Of a stretch of 64,000 nucleotides of DNA, positions 16,473 through 24,141 are shown in pieces. A program made the translations under genes and the position numbers. Origin of the DNA: Clostridiaceae bacterium (GTDB lineage Bacteria; Bacillota; Clostridia; Lachnospirales; Lachnospiraceae); the NCBI GenBank assembly GCA_902362725.1, contig CABIXM010000002.1, positions 51,913 through 115,912 on the forward strand. The letters are read 5' to 3'. The notes under the pieces were generated by a model. The model searched no databases. It saw only the letters and a program-made list of their open reading frames with translations, and was not told the DNA's origin. Each line of letters opens with the position of its first letter. The stretch's first letter is position 1.

Positions 16473-16670
16473 TCACAGTCCCTGGCATGGCCGCTCATCC
16501 AGGTATTTATCCATATAATTTCTGAATGTGTCCTGATCCATATCATATATTTTGCAGAAACAGCTTTCGCAAGTATCATACACTTTAAAGATATTGGTCA
16601 AGCGCACATCCCAGGTATTCATCTGAACGCCGCATTTATAGCAATAACGCCCTTTTACTTTTTTACTCAT
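16473..16670 (-). CDS. Small zinc-ribbon-like protein
   Basis: The 65-residue frame starts at ATG 16668-16670 (MSKKVKGRYCYKCGVQ), 8 nt after AGGTGG. It has CYKCG and CESCFC pairs that can form one zinc-binding site. It stops 7 bp before the start of the cysteine-rich gene at 15284-16465 and follows a hairpin terminator. Function unknown. Confidence 0.72.
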   Translation of the reverse strand: MSKKVKGRYCYKCGVQMNTWDVRLTNIFKVYDTCESCFCKIYDMDQDTFRNYMDKYLDERPCQGL

Positions 16671-16700
16671 ACTTGGTTCCACCTTTTGTAAAATAAAGCA

Positions 16701-16724
16701 AGGAGAGCCGTTTCCAGCTCTCCT
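16701..16724 (-). terminator. Hairpin between 16735 and 16670
   Basis: AGGAGAGC and GCTCTCCT form an 8-bp perfect stem with an 8-nt loop. On the minus strand it is followed by TGCTTTATTTT. It probably ends or attenuates the transcript from leader 2 before the two Cys-rich genes. Confidence 0.72.
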
Positions 16725-16734
16725 CGATCAAATC

Positions 16735-17163
16735 TTATTTTTCTAAAAATGTGAGGTACACATTGTAATCATTGGATCTGGTAATCAATCTGATCCATAT
16801 GTTGAAATGCTCTGTATCTGAAAAAAGATTATATTCTGTTGGATCCGTCGTAGCAGCTGCATAATTGCGGCAAAACTCGCTCAATGAATCCAGATCATAG
16901 AATTCTCTTCTTTCAAAAAATGCATCCACAAATGAGTCTATCTCTTCGCCCAAGCTCCGATCAGACAATTCTTGTACCGAAAACCAGGTTCTCCACCATT
17001 GCCCCTTGTAATATGCTCGACAATATGAAATCTCCTTTTTCGGGTACCTTCCATCTTTGTCTTTGAGGTCATCCAGAAATTCACACACTCGGATCAATGT
17101 TGCCTCTGGGCCTCCGCTCTTACTGTTTTCTTCATTATAAATATGAATTTTTTCTATTTTCAT
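16735..17163 (-). CDS. Small conserved hypothetical protein
   Basis: ATG at 17161-17163 (MKIEKIHIYNEENSKSG) has GGAGAGGAG upstream; the longer frame to 17304 overlaps the preceding gene. The 142-residue acidic protein contains KKEISYCRAYYKGQWWRTWF. No known domain or membrane segment. It lies between the PAPS-reductase-like gene and the Cys-rich genes in one operon. Confidence 0.7.
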   Translation of the reverse strand: MKIEKIHIYNEENSKSGGPEATLIRVCEFLDDLKDKDGRYPKKEISYCRAYYKGQWWRTWFSVQELSDRSLGEEIDSFVDAFFERREFYDLDSLSEFCRNYAAATTDPTEYNLFSDTEHFNIWIRLITRSNDYNVYLTFLEK

Positions 17164-17210
17164 AGCTGTTTCTCCTCTCCATAAGAGATTTTCTCTCACC
17201 TGCATTATTT

Positions 17211-18317
17211 TCACCCGATATTTTCTGCATCTGGTAAAAATTCCGGGAAATCGTAAATGTTCATCTGGCCTTCCAACTCCCATGTTGTAGTCGGTATACC
17301 ACAATCATTCAGCGCCTGCATATAGGTCACGCCATTGTTAGTAATCTGCAATGTTCTCTCACACATGGTCCGATGCCGTTCATTATCAGATGCCCGCAAT
17401 CGCTGTATTCTATTCGGCTCAGACTCTAAGTGGCATCCAAAACCGCATACAACGCAACCTGTTCTCTGTTCTCCAGTCAAAACATAAACTCCTTGCTTAT
17501 TCTTGATACAGCAACCGTAAACGCTGCAAATAGGTATTTCTTTTTCTACTTTGTAGCGCAGAATATCTTGTTTTGTCCAAAAACCGATTGGCTGGCTCTT
17601 AATGGTTGATCCATCATATACATTACATCCCGTATGATTGTATTGGTTTTCCCGCCTGAAGCTTTCATCCTGTGTAATTCCCATGAATGGATATCGGCCG
17701 GTTTCTTTTACATATTTCTTAAATGGCTTTTTCTTTAAGATTTCACAGCACACATCCGAAATATCCTCTGGTATTCGTGTGGTATCAGCCAGGTACTGCC
17801 ATTTTTTTGACAGCATTCCGAATTTTCCACGCTCATCACCATTCAAAAGATAATTCCGGTATCTTTCACCTAATTTCCCATGCCGCAATTTCTTAATCTT
17901 CCCTGCCGTCTCTTTGCTGATAATCGGAAATCCTTTATTTTCACATACCCAACGAAAACTGTGTTCCGGATGCAATTTAACAAGTTCCAACTCCAACTGT
18001 GGGAACTTTTCTTTCAGCCACTCTATGTAATATGTAACGAACTCTCTGATCTCTGGAAATTCCATGCCTGTATCACAAAATACCAACGGTATCTTTCCTG
18101 GCAAGCCATATTTCACATATGCCTCACATATCAGATACCCAAGTACCGTGCTATCAAGCCCTCCTGAAAAAGATAAATAAATCTTTCCATCCCAGTATCT
18201 ATGCCATTCATATATTCTGTACATGCTGAAATTGGGTTTCAATTCATACGGTTGATATTTCATGCTTTCGAAATTATCTTTTGGAAACTTAAATGTTTCC
18301 GATAATAGATATGCCAT
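17211..18317 (-). CDS. PAPS-reductase-like (PP-loop) protein
   Basis: The 368-residue protein belongs to the adenine-nucleotide alpha-hydrolase PAPS-reductase group. It has the PP-loop SGGLDS at residues 51-56, FCDTGMEFPEI, and a Cys-rich C-terminal half (CSVYGCCIKN, TGCVVCGFGCH), which could hold an iron-sulfur cluster. Relatives include sulfate-assimilation enzymes, DndC of DNA phosphorothioation, and many phage/plasmid proteins of unknown role. No dndA, dndD or dndE is near, so phosphorothioation is not supported. It lies in an operon with a DNA methyltransferase, so a nucleic-acid modification or anti-restriction role is conceivable. ATG with GGTGG upstream. Confidence 0.88.
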   Translation of the reverse strand: MAYLLSETFKFPKDNFESMKYQPYELKPNFSMYRIYEWHRYWDGKIYLSFSGGLDSTVLGYLICEAYVKYGLPGKIPLVFCDTGMEFPEIREFVTYYIEWLKEKFPQLELELVKLHPEHSFRWVCENKGFPIISKETAGKIKKLRHGKLGERYRNYLLNGDERGKFGMLSKKWQYLADTTRIPEDISDVCCEILKKKPFKKYVKETGRYPFMGITQDESFRRENQYNHTGCNVYDGSTIKSQPIGFWTKQDILRYKVEKEIPICSVYGCCIKNKQGVYVLTGEQRTGCVVCGFGCHLESEPNRIQRLRASDNERHRTMCERTLQITNNGVTYMQALNDCGIPTTTWELEGQMNIYDFPEFLPDAENIG

Positions 18318-18332
18318 ACGTTCACCACCATT

Positions 18333-18662
18333 CTATGCCAGCTTTATGCTATCATCCCAGTTATCTTTAGCTGCAAGAAATGCATTGACAACATCTTCTG
18401 CTGACATCTGAATTTCTGCTGGAAGTGACGTAACTGAAAAATTCTCTACCGACAATTCAAACCAACAATGATCATCTTCAGTAAGTTTATCAAAACGTAT
18501 CTCCGGGAATCCTACTTGCTTTGGGATAAAATACTCTCCATCAGACAAGCAATCCTGAATACTTTCCTTTTGAGCTTCATCAAAAGTGCCTGATACTATT
18601 ACCTGATTTATTTTCTTATAATTTGAAGCATCTCGATATAAATACTCAATTTTTGTATTCAT
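18333..18662 (-). CDS. Small conserved mobile-element protein
   Basis: ATG at 18660-18662 (MNTKIEYLYRDASNYK) has AAGGAG upstream; the longer frame to 18761 overlaps the DUF5688 gene. The 109-residue acidic protein has the regular start and the ending AEDVVNAFLAAKDNWDDS. I know similar small proteins from Clostridia mobile elements but not a function. Confidence 0.72.
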   Translation of the reverse strand: MNTKIEYLYRDASNYKKINQVIVSGTFDEAQKESIQDCLSDGEYFIPKQVGFPEIRFDKLTEDDHCWFELSVENFSVTSLPAEIQMSAEDVVNAFLAAKDNWDDSIKLA

Positions 18663-18675
18663 TTGTTTCTCCTTT

Positions 18676-19640
18676 TTACCTAAATGGATTTGCCAGCGTA
18701 ACCTCTCTGGTATCGCCATAGAGGTATACTTCGTTCGATAATTGTTCTCCCAGCGGAACATGCTCCATGTTTATTTCATGCACCATTTTTTCTACCTCTT
18801 CCGTCTTTTGCCCTGTCATTTTCAAAGCTTCCACAGAAACTGCAATTATCTCATGTCTGGATGACGGTAGCAGCAACAGCTCTGAATCTGCAAGCTTGAC
18901 TACTTCATCAAGAACCTCCGGATAAAGCAACACTGTGGCTCCATTTATGTGTACGATATTGGATAGTATCCACATACCGTCTATTGGCCCCATATCTTCC
19001 TGCGTCAAACTCACCATTCCTGATGGATAAATTGCACCCAATATCCTCTCTGTAAATTCTCGCATAGATTCAATCTCAATAGGGAAAAGCCTTTTCGTAT
19101 TTTTCAGGGCATTCTCATAAAGATCTGTTTCGCTCATGGAATACTGTTTCGCCAATTCGTTTGTGACCAGAATTCCACTTTGTCCATTACTTCCCACATC
19201 GTATATCCATCTGTAAACGACAGACAAATCATTAAATTTTCTGTATGGCACCCTTTTTAGCAGTTCCTCATTCATCTCTGTATTCACCAGTTCAACTACT
19301 ACATTCCGTCGGAACAGTTCTGCATTTAAGGACGCATTATACATAAAGTCCTGTACCTCTGTTTCTTTCTGCGGCATTGAGGACTCTATTCTGGTTATGA
19401 TCTTTGCTGCCCCACGCATTACCCATTCAAAATCATTTTTCTTCGCATAAGCATCATAAAAATCATTGATATAAATCGTGGGACAAGTCTTTGCTCCAGG
19501 AATTTTAATCTTAACCCATCCAGTTTTTGATTTATCTTCTGTATACTCACCACAAAAATATCAAATTCGCTGTACTTCGCAGGTAAATATTCCTTGATGC
19601 TGTTTATCATCTTTCCCTTGAATTCTTCATAAGTCATCAT
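18676..19640 (-). pseudogene. Frameshifted DUF5688-family gene
   Basis: The start lies in one frame (ATG at 19638-19640, MMTYEEFKGKMINSIKEYLP, with GGAGG 8 nt before it) and the rest in another (from about 19500 to 18676, including RGAAKIITRIESSM and the conserved ending). The second frame read upstream gives IKIPGAKTCPTIYINDFYDAY, split here, which continues the DUF5688 pattern. The frames join near 19505-19515 at the sequence GGTTAAGATTAAAATT, so one base seems missing. It could be a decayed gene, a sequencing error in an A-rich run or, less likely, programmed frameshifting. DUF5688 is common in Clostridia mobile elements; function unknown. Confidence 0.8.
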
Positions 19641-19660
19641 ACTCATTTCCTCCATTTCTT

Positions 19661-20581
19661 TTATGCATTTACAATTTCCCAGGTAGTATCATTCTGTCTG
19701 AAGCATGGATACCGTTGTAATGTCTGCCGAATTTTTTCTTTCCAAAACCGGTTGCTATCGCACCGCTTATACCCTTCGATCTCATCGTAAATCATTTTCA
19801 ATTCTGCCGGCGCTCCTATCTTTCCCAACGCTGCAGCCACTACATCTTTCCATGTTGCCGAAGCCGAATTACGAATATCCAGCTTTTCCGTTTTTACCAT
19901 CTGGTAGTCCAGAATATACGGAAAATCTTTTCTCAGAATCAAAAGATACTCATGTACCGTCCGGATGAAAGAGGCTTTCGCATAATGGGTCTGATCTGAC
20001 ACACAGTTATGTTGTGTTTTCACAATCACCTGCTCTACGGTCCCAGGTTTGCAGATTTCAAGCAGCATCGAAAAAAGTTTACCTCTTGTTTTGATGTCAC
20101 CCATCAAGATTCCCATATGGCCACCCTTTTGTAGAGCTGCAAACTGCTTCATAACAGTCCTGTTCAACTGTTTTACAAATTCATCCCATGATTTTATCTG
20201 GGACAGATCCGAAAGCCGCGGATCATATCCGTACCTATCTCTTACTTCCCTCCAGTCATACTCTGTATTGGAATAAATGATCTTTCCATTCATGTTCCAA
20301 TAGGGGGGATGGTAAAAGATATTCTCCGGAACATCCGGGATATCTGCGTTCAGGAGATCAAATCCCAAACGCAAATCGGTCCAATACCCATTTACGTGTT
20401 TACGGTTGCATACATCTACGGTTGTTCCACTGCCAATAGCATAATCCGAGAGATATTTCATATCGTACTGCTCGATAAATTTCTCAATAATGCCAGGGCA
20501 GCAATTCCCCCGATAAGTTGCATCACCTCCACTGCCTCGTATTGGGCTGGAAAATATAGTGCTTTCAAAGCCTTTACCCAT
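19661..20581 (-). CDS. DNA methyltransferase-like protein with HPPYW motif
   Basis: The 306-residue protein has an SAM-binding motif like FxGxG (YAIGSGTTVDV, residues 47-57) and, about 35 residues later, HPPYW (91-95) where DNA amino-methyltransferases have DPPY, NPPY or SPPYW. The order fits a beta-class N6-adenine or N4-cytosine enzyme, but His in place of Asp/Asn/Ser is unusual. No restriction endonuclease is adjacent, so it would be an orphan enzyme, perhaps protecting element DNA. It is the first gene after leader 2 and has AAGGAGAGG upstream. Confidence 0.78.
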   Translation of the reverse strand: MGKGFESTIFSSPIRGSGGDATYRGNCCPGIIEKFIEQYDMKYLSDYAIGSGTTVDVCNRKHVNGYWTDLRLGFDLLNADIPDVPENIFYHPPYWNMNGKIIYSNTEYDWREVRDRYGYDPRLSDLSQIKSWDEFVKQLNRTVMKQFAALQKGGHMGILMGDIKTRGKLFSMLLEICKPGTVEQVIVKTQHNCVSDQTHYAKASFIRTVHEYLLILRKDFPYILDYQMVKTEKLDIRNSASATWKDVVAAALGKIGAPAELKMIYDEIEGYKRCDSNRFWKEKIRQTLQRYPCFRQNDTTWEIVNA

Positions 20582-20641
20582 CTTTTTCCTCTCCTTTCTG
20601 TTTTAGGGTAAAAAATAAGACCCTGTCACCAGAAAACGCAC

Positions 20642-20753
20642 AAAAAAAGACGGCATATGCTTATTTGCATAGTCCGTCCTGTGTTTATTTCGCAATTTTT
20701 TTAGTGATTAAAAGTCTATACTCTCATATTATCACAATTATGAAATTTGTCAA
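20642..20753 (-). promoter_or_regulatory. Leader 2: promoter, conserved leader RNA and attenuator terminator
   Basis: On the minus strand: TTGACA (20748-20753), 16 bp, TAATAT (20726-20731), 6 nt, ATAGACTTTTAA (ATAGACT at 20713-20719), GCGAAATAA (GCGAAAT at 20687-20693), then a hairpin with outer stem GACGG/CCGTC (20649-20653, 20674-20678) and inner stem TATGC/GCATA, followed by seven T. It precedes the methyltransferase gene (start 20581). Order and spacing match leaders 1 and 3. Confidence 0.82.
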
Positions 20754-20757
20754 TTTT

Positions 20758-20787
20758 TTTAGGCATCATACAATGATGATGCCTAAA
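20758..20787 (-). terminator. Terminator of the 20.8-25.3 kb operon
   Basis: TTTAGGCATCAT (20758-20769) and ATGATGCCTAAA (20776-20787) form a 12-bp perfect stem with a 6-nt loop. On the minus strand a run of A/T (CTAAAAAAATTG) follows, directly before the TTGACA of leader 2. It separates the operon from leader 3 from the one at leader 2. Confidence 0.85.
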
Positions 20788-20800
20788 ATACAAGTTAATG

Positions 20801-20989
20801 TCATGTCCTTTCTTCATGTATTCTTCTGTTTCTCTGGATGACAGCACAGCGGAATGCTTTCTGCATCGCTGGAGAAAGCTCTTCACAATCCTTATCAAAT
20901 GTAATTGGATGCTTTTTCGCTTCCTTGATTGCTCTGATTTGCTCTTTCGTAGGTTTCTGGCCTTTTTTAACAATATATGTTTTCACCAT
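20801..20989 (-). CDS. Small conserved protein
   Basis: The 62-residue protein has the pattern YIVKKGQKPTKEQIRAIKEA followed by PITFDKDCEELSPAM and a basic tail. Similar short proteins occur in many Clostridia; some resemble antitoxin-like proteins with a helix-rich basic end. ATG with AGGAGAGG upstream. It is the last gene before the terminator at 20758-20787. An alternative frame at 20716-20973 on the same strand is a shadow. Confidence 0.75.
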   Translation of the reverse strand: MVKTYIVKKGQKPTKEQIRAIKEAKKHPITFDKDCEELSPAMQKAFRCAVIQRNRRIHEERT

Positions 20990-21020
20990 AGCCTCTCCTA
21001 TCCTGCTCTCCGCTTGTAAT

Positions 21021-21233
21021 TTACTTCCAAAACCGTTTTACATATCTTGTGGCATCCTCCGGAGATAGGGAAAACTTTTCTTTGATCCTCATAGATGTGG
21101 AGTCTAAGGTTTTTCCATCTTCCTGGCAGATCTCAACCGTTGCTCGGATACCTTCTGCAATTCCTTTTTCCATACCACGTTTTTCGCCAACAGCAATGCC
21201 AGCTTCCTTTATTCCCTGACTCAAATTGCACAT
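21021..21233 (-). CDS. Stand-alone copy of the Rpn-like C-terminal tail
   Basis: The 70-residue protein repeats the C-terminal part of the gene just upstream: GEKRGMEKGIAEGIRATVEI then CQEDGKTLDSTS, ending RYVKRFWK, against GEKRGMETGIRAMVEMCQ and RYVKKFWK in the full-length protein. It starts 23 nt after that gene's stop, with GAGG 9 nt before its ATG. DNA of 21009-21197 is clearly homologous to 21250-21423, so it arose by tandem duplication. It may be expressed. In the related E. coli Rpn family a short C-terminal product inhibits the nuclease; an equivalent role here is inference. Confidence 0.78.
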   Translation of the reverse strand: MCNLSQGIKEAGIAVGEKRGMEKGIAEGIRATVEICQEDGKTLDSTSMRIKEKFSLSPEDATRYVKRFWK

Positions 21234-21255
21234 AAACTCATGCCTCGCTTATGCT

Positions 21256-22086
21256 TTACTTCCAAAATTTTTTTACATATCTTATGGCATCCTCCGGTGA
21301 CATTGAAAACTTTTCTTTAATCCGCACAGAAGTAGAATCTAAAGATCTTCCATCTTCCTGGCACATTTCAACCATTGCACGAATACCTGTTTCCATACCA
21401 CGTTTTTCGCCAACAACAATGCCTTTTTCCATGCCTTTTCTTACATTTTCTTCGTCTCTCATCAACAATGTCATAAACTCACGCCTCCATTCTTTATTTC
21501 GCTTTGCCTGCTGTACTTCCTCATCCAGCCGTTTTACCGCCGAGGTCTTAGGCTCTTTTCCTGCGACATATTCCAAAAAGTCTGTAAGTTCTTCACTCAT
21601 CCCGTCCGTTTGACCTGTTGCATTCAAGAAGATCTTATAGGTATCGTCTCCCAGTTCCAAATCTGGTTCTTCCTGGCAACGTTCCGTAAATGTGTACACA
21701 CATCTGTCTCTTCCAAATGGATCAAACGTACAGATAAATATAATATAGCTTCTTTTTAAATCTTTGTAAAAAGTTCCCTTATCTGTCATTCCTACATCAA
21801 TCGCACCTTGATAGTACCTGCTTCGCTTCGGAAGCTCCGGTCCATCTGTTGTCTGCATTTCGATGTCATATACACTATTCTTTCCATCCTGTACATATAC
21901 ATCCAAACGCACACTTTTCGCATCCACACCAACATCTATACTTTTCTGTGGCTCCGGATACTCTACACGATCTATTTTTATCCCCAGAATGATTTCCAGA
22001 AGCTCCTTACATAATTTTGCATTCTGCATAACCTTTCCAAAAATAAAATCATTGCTGATACTTAATTCTTCCCAATTTATTTCCAT
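21256..22086 (-). CDS. Rpn-family / PD-(D/E)XK nuclease-transposase-like protein
   Basis: ATG at 22084-22086 (MEINWEELSISNDFIFGKVM) follows AAAGGAAG; the longer frame overlaps another gene. The 276-residue protein is of the PD-(D/E)XK nuclease family transposase group (PF12784-like), with RLDVYV (Asp62) and IEMQ (Glu76, Gln78) as the D...ExQ active site and RSRYYQGAID after it. The tail has GMEKGIVVGEKRGMETGIR, a repeat-rich linker seen in these proteins. Members cut DNA and promote recombination or act in phage defence. A copy of its tail follows as a separate gene. Confidence 0.88.
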   Translation of the reverse strand: MEINWEELSISNDFIFGKVMQNAKLCKELLEIILGIKIDRVEYPEPQKSIDVGVDAKSVRLDVYVQDGKNSVYDIEMQTTDGPELPKRSRYYQGAIDVGMTDKGTFYKDLKRSYIIFICTFDPFGRDRCVYTFTERCQEEPDLELGDDTYKIFLNATGQTDGMSEELTDFLEYVAGKEPKTSAVKRLDEEVQQAKRNKEWRREFMTLLMRDEENVRKGMEKGIVVGEKRGMETGIRAMVEMCQEDGRSLDSTSVRIKEKFSMSPEDAIRYVKKFWK

Positions 22087-22168
22087 GTTTACCACTTCCT
22101 TTTTCTTTAGTATACCTATTTTGCAGGTAAAACTCAATGTTTTTTTCTGTTTTACTTGAGGTATAAAT

Positions 22169-22336
22169 TTATACTGCCAACTCATATCCTCTATGGCAAA
22201 ATCCGGTTTGCTCTGAAATATAGTCGGAAATTGACTCCTCATCAGACATTCCATCTGGAAGTTCTATTTCTTCCGGAAGAAACGCCAACGCTTCGTTATC
22301 TCCATCTGTATCCCACTCAATTCTAACCGCTTTCAT
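22169..22336 (-). CDS. Small acidic hypothetical protein
   Basis: A 55-residue frame (MKAVRIEWDTDGDNEALAFL, then PEEIELPDGMSDEES, ending GYELAV) starts at ATG 22334-22336 with AAGGAGG 8 nt upstream. It is very acidic, with EIELPDGMSDEESISDYIS as a regular helix-turn pattern. It lies in the operon between 22352 and 21256. The good ribosome site and protein-like composition support it; no known domain. Confidence 0.78.
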   Translation of the reverse strand: MKAVRIEWDTDGDNEALAFLPEEIELPDGMSDEESISDYISEQTGFCHRGYELAV

Positions 22337-22351
22337 ATAAGATGTTCCTCC

Positions 22352-22636
22352 TTAATATCCCAGCTCATGTAATTCTTCTTCCGTATCTGCAGATGCAACA
22401 ACACCAATATACATGATCTTAGTTTTACAAGCGTTAAGTTCTGCAGCCAGCGATGAGAAAAGTTCCGACAGCTCTTCCTTTCCCGCTTCTGTAAGCAGGT
22501 GATGTGTTACTGTCAGCTGTGTTTCATCCCGTTCTCCTTTGCGATTGATAAATGCAATATCTACGCAGGCGACTCTTTTCAGAGTGGATGCATCCCCTTC
22601 TACTCTCCCAGCTTTCATATACTCTTTAATTGTCAT
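22352..22636 (-). CDS. Small conserved hypothetical protein
   Basis: ATG at 22634-22636 (MTIKEYMKAGRVEGDASTLK) has TAGGAGG upstream and gives 94 residues. The protein alternates strands and helices (ACVDIAFINRKGERDETQLT, LAAELNACKTKIMYIGVVAS). No membrane part and no recognised domain. It is part of the operon from leader 3. Confidence 0.72.
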   Translation of the reverse strand: MTIKEYMKAGRVEGDASTLKRVACVDIAFINRKGERDETQLTVTHHLLTEAGKEELSELFSSLAAELNACKTKIMYIGVVASADTEEELHELGY

Positions 22637-22649
22637 ACCCGTTTTCCTC

Positions 22650-22916
22650 CTATGAAAAGGTTGCAATCTGATATTCTTCACGGGTAAGATAAATTCTCAT
22701 TTGAGTATCTACCGTTTCCAATATTACCATCTTGTTATCCTCATGAATTATTCTGCATTTTTCACCGTCGCAGGCCAGATACAAATTATCTACGGGTTTT
22801 CTCAAATCGTAATATTCTGTATCCCCTTCCTGTCTATGCTCAATATGCCCTCCATAAAATAACTCAGCACCTTTTTCTTCATACAACTCTTTGAGGCTAA
22901 TACACACTGTTCTCAT
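22650..22916 (-). CDS. Small hypothetical protein, DUF4313-like
   Basis: ATG at 22914-22916 (MRTVCISLKELYEEKGAELF) follows GGAAAGGAAG. The 88-residue protein is a likely beta-rich fold (DNLYLACDGEKCRIIHED, MVILETVDTQMRIYLTREEY). The pattern resembles DUF4313 proteins of Clostridia mobile elements, with modest confidence. A hairpin lies in its leader (22939-22960). Confidence 0.68.
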   Translation of the reverse strand: MRTVCISLKELYEEKGAELFYGGHIEHRQEGDTEYYDLRKPVDNLYLACDGEKCRIIHEDNKMVILETVDTQMRIYLTREEYQIATFS

Positions 22917-22938
22917 ATTCTGCTTCCTTTCCATTTTT

Positions 22939-22960
22939 CCAGCCGGCAATTACCGGCTGG
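22939..22960. repeat. Hairpin upstream of 22650-22916
   Basis: CCAGCCGG (22939-22946) and CCGGCTGG (22953-22960) form an 8-bp GC-rich stem with a 6-nt loop. In the minus direction it is followed by A, not T, so it is not a classic terminator; it lies just before the start codon region and may control RNA stability or translation. Confidence 0.55.
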
Positions 22961-22988
22961 AAAGCATATTCTGACGCTATAAGCAGGA

Positions 22989-23645
22989 CTACACCTTCCC
23001 ATTTTCCTTATATCTGGATAATGGTTCGATCCACACTTTTTTCCCACTCTTATACGTTCTAAAATGTCCTTTTACCTGAACAACATACTCTGGCTTGTGG
23101 TACCTTCTCTTATCCTGAACAACATTTCCCTCACGTTCCGGGAAATCCATCAGTAAATAGGTCCTTCCGCTCAGAGCTGCTGGTTTACCTGACAATTTTT
23201 CTTGAGCTTCACCATATTTTCCAAGTGATTGCCCTTTCACTTCTATTACTGCATTATAGTGAATGGAAAATTTCATCAAGGCATGGTATTTGACAGATTC
23301 TATTACATCTGTATTCTCCCTGACCATGACATCAATCATTTTTTTCCGCTGCACATGATTCATGTTGGCTGGAAACCTGTGATTTGATATAGTTCCTGTT
23401 GCCGGATCGTAATCCCACATCAAAACTTTTTTCCCGCTTTTTATCTGCAGACACAGCTCAATCAACCCATACTGCTTTGCTTCAAAGCTAATGATTTCTC
23501 CCGGTAATATAATACTGCCAGACTGAAATGGTATCACAAATTTCTCTGCATCCAACGTCTGTTTATTATCCTGGTACCATTTGATGATTTTTCCCACTTG
23601 ATCATTATTTTTCACTATGATTCTTACTGCCTTTTCTGCATTCAA
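22989..23645 (-). CDS. Conserved hypothetical protein
   Basis: This 218-residue protein starts with TTG (GGAGG 7 nt upstream; MNAEKAVRIIVKNNDQVGKI). It has no membrane segment; the basic C-terminus (PEYVVQVKGHFRTYKSGKK followed by WIEPLSRYK) could bind nucleic acid. It is encoded 2 bp after the RadC-like gene. I do not recognise the family's function. Confidence 0.72.
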   Translation of the reverse strand: MNAEKAVRIIVKNNDQVGKIIKWYQDNKQTLDAEKFVIPFQSGSIILPGEIISFEAKQYGLIELCLQIKSGKKVLMWDYDPATGTISNHRFPANMNHVQRKKMIDVMVRENTDVIESVKYHALMKFSIHYNAVIEVKGQSLGKYGEAQEKLSGKPAALSGRTYLLMDFPEREGNVVQDKRRYHKPEYVVQVKGHFRTYKSGKKVWIEPLSRYKENGKV

Positions 23646-23647
23646 CG

Positions 23648-24121
23648 CTATTCCTCCATCAACATATTTTTTTCCTTAAATGAGAAATAATCGGGATTTC
23701 CTAAGATGATATGATCTAAAAAATTGATACCCAAGACAGAAGCTCCGTTTTGAAGTGTTCTTGTAAAATCCAGATCTGCAATAGATGGATTCGGATTTCC
23801 GGAAGGATGGTTATGGACAATAATAAAATTTACTGCACCACTCAGCAACACCCTTTTCAACACATCCGCAATTCTTACCTGTGCGTAATCTACGCTTCCA
23901 TGGGAGATTTCAAAAAAGCCTGTAGGATTATCCTTGAGGCAGGTAATCAAATATAAGAATTCTTCTGCTTTTCGGTTCAGCCCAAAAACCTCATTCATGA
24001 CCCGCACTATTTTCTTTGGTGAATCCAGAGCACTTTCTTTCCCATAAATAATACATTTTTCTTGGACCAATTTCAGTCTCATATTGTTATCAAATTCTGT
24101 TCCATATGTAATAATTCTCAT
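23648..24121 (-). CDS. RadC-like JAB/MPN domain protein
   Basis: The 157-residue protein has the JAB metalloprotease-like motif HNHPSGNPNPSIADLD (His103, His105, Ser107, Asp116) and the preceding VLLSGAVNFIIVHNH strand that define RadC-type proteins. Mobile-element RadC proteins are often called anti-restriction or repair associated, but biochemical function is unproven. It lacks the N-terminal helix-hairpin-helix of chromosomal RadC, as is normal for mobile forms. ATG with AAGGAGC upstream. Confidence 0.88.
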   Translation of the reverse strand: MRIITYGTEFDNNMRLKLVQEKCIIYGKESALDSPKKIVRVMNEVFGLNRKAEEFLYLITCLKDNPTGFFEISHGSVDYAQVRIADVLKRVLLSGAVNFIIVHNHPSGNPNPSIADLDFTRTLQNGASVLGINFLDHIILGNPDYFSFKEKNMLMEE

Positions 24122-24141
24122 CTAACGCTCCTTATATACAA

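Noticed and set aside
17211..20581. DNA phosphorothioation (Dnd) island
   Set aside because: Only a PAPS-reductase-like protein is present; dndA, dndB, dndD and dndE are missing.
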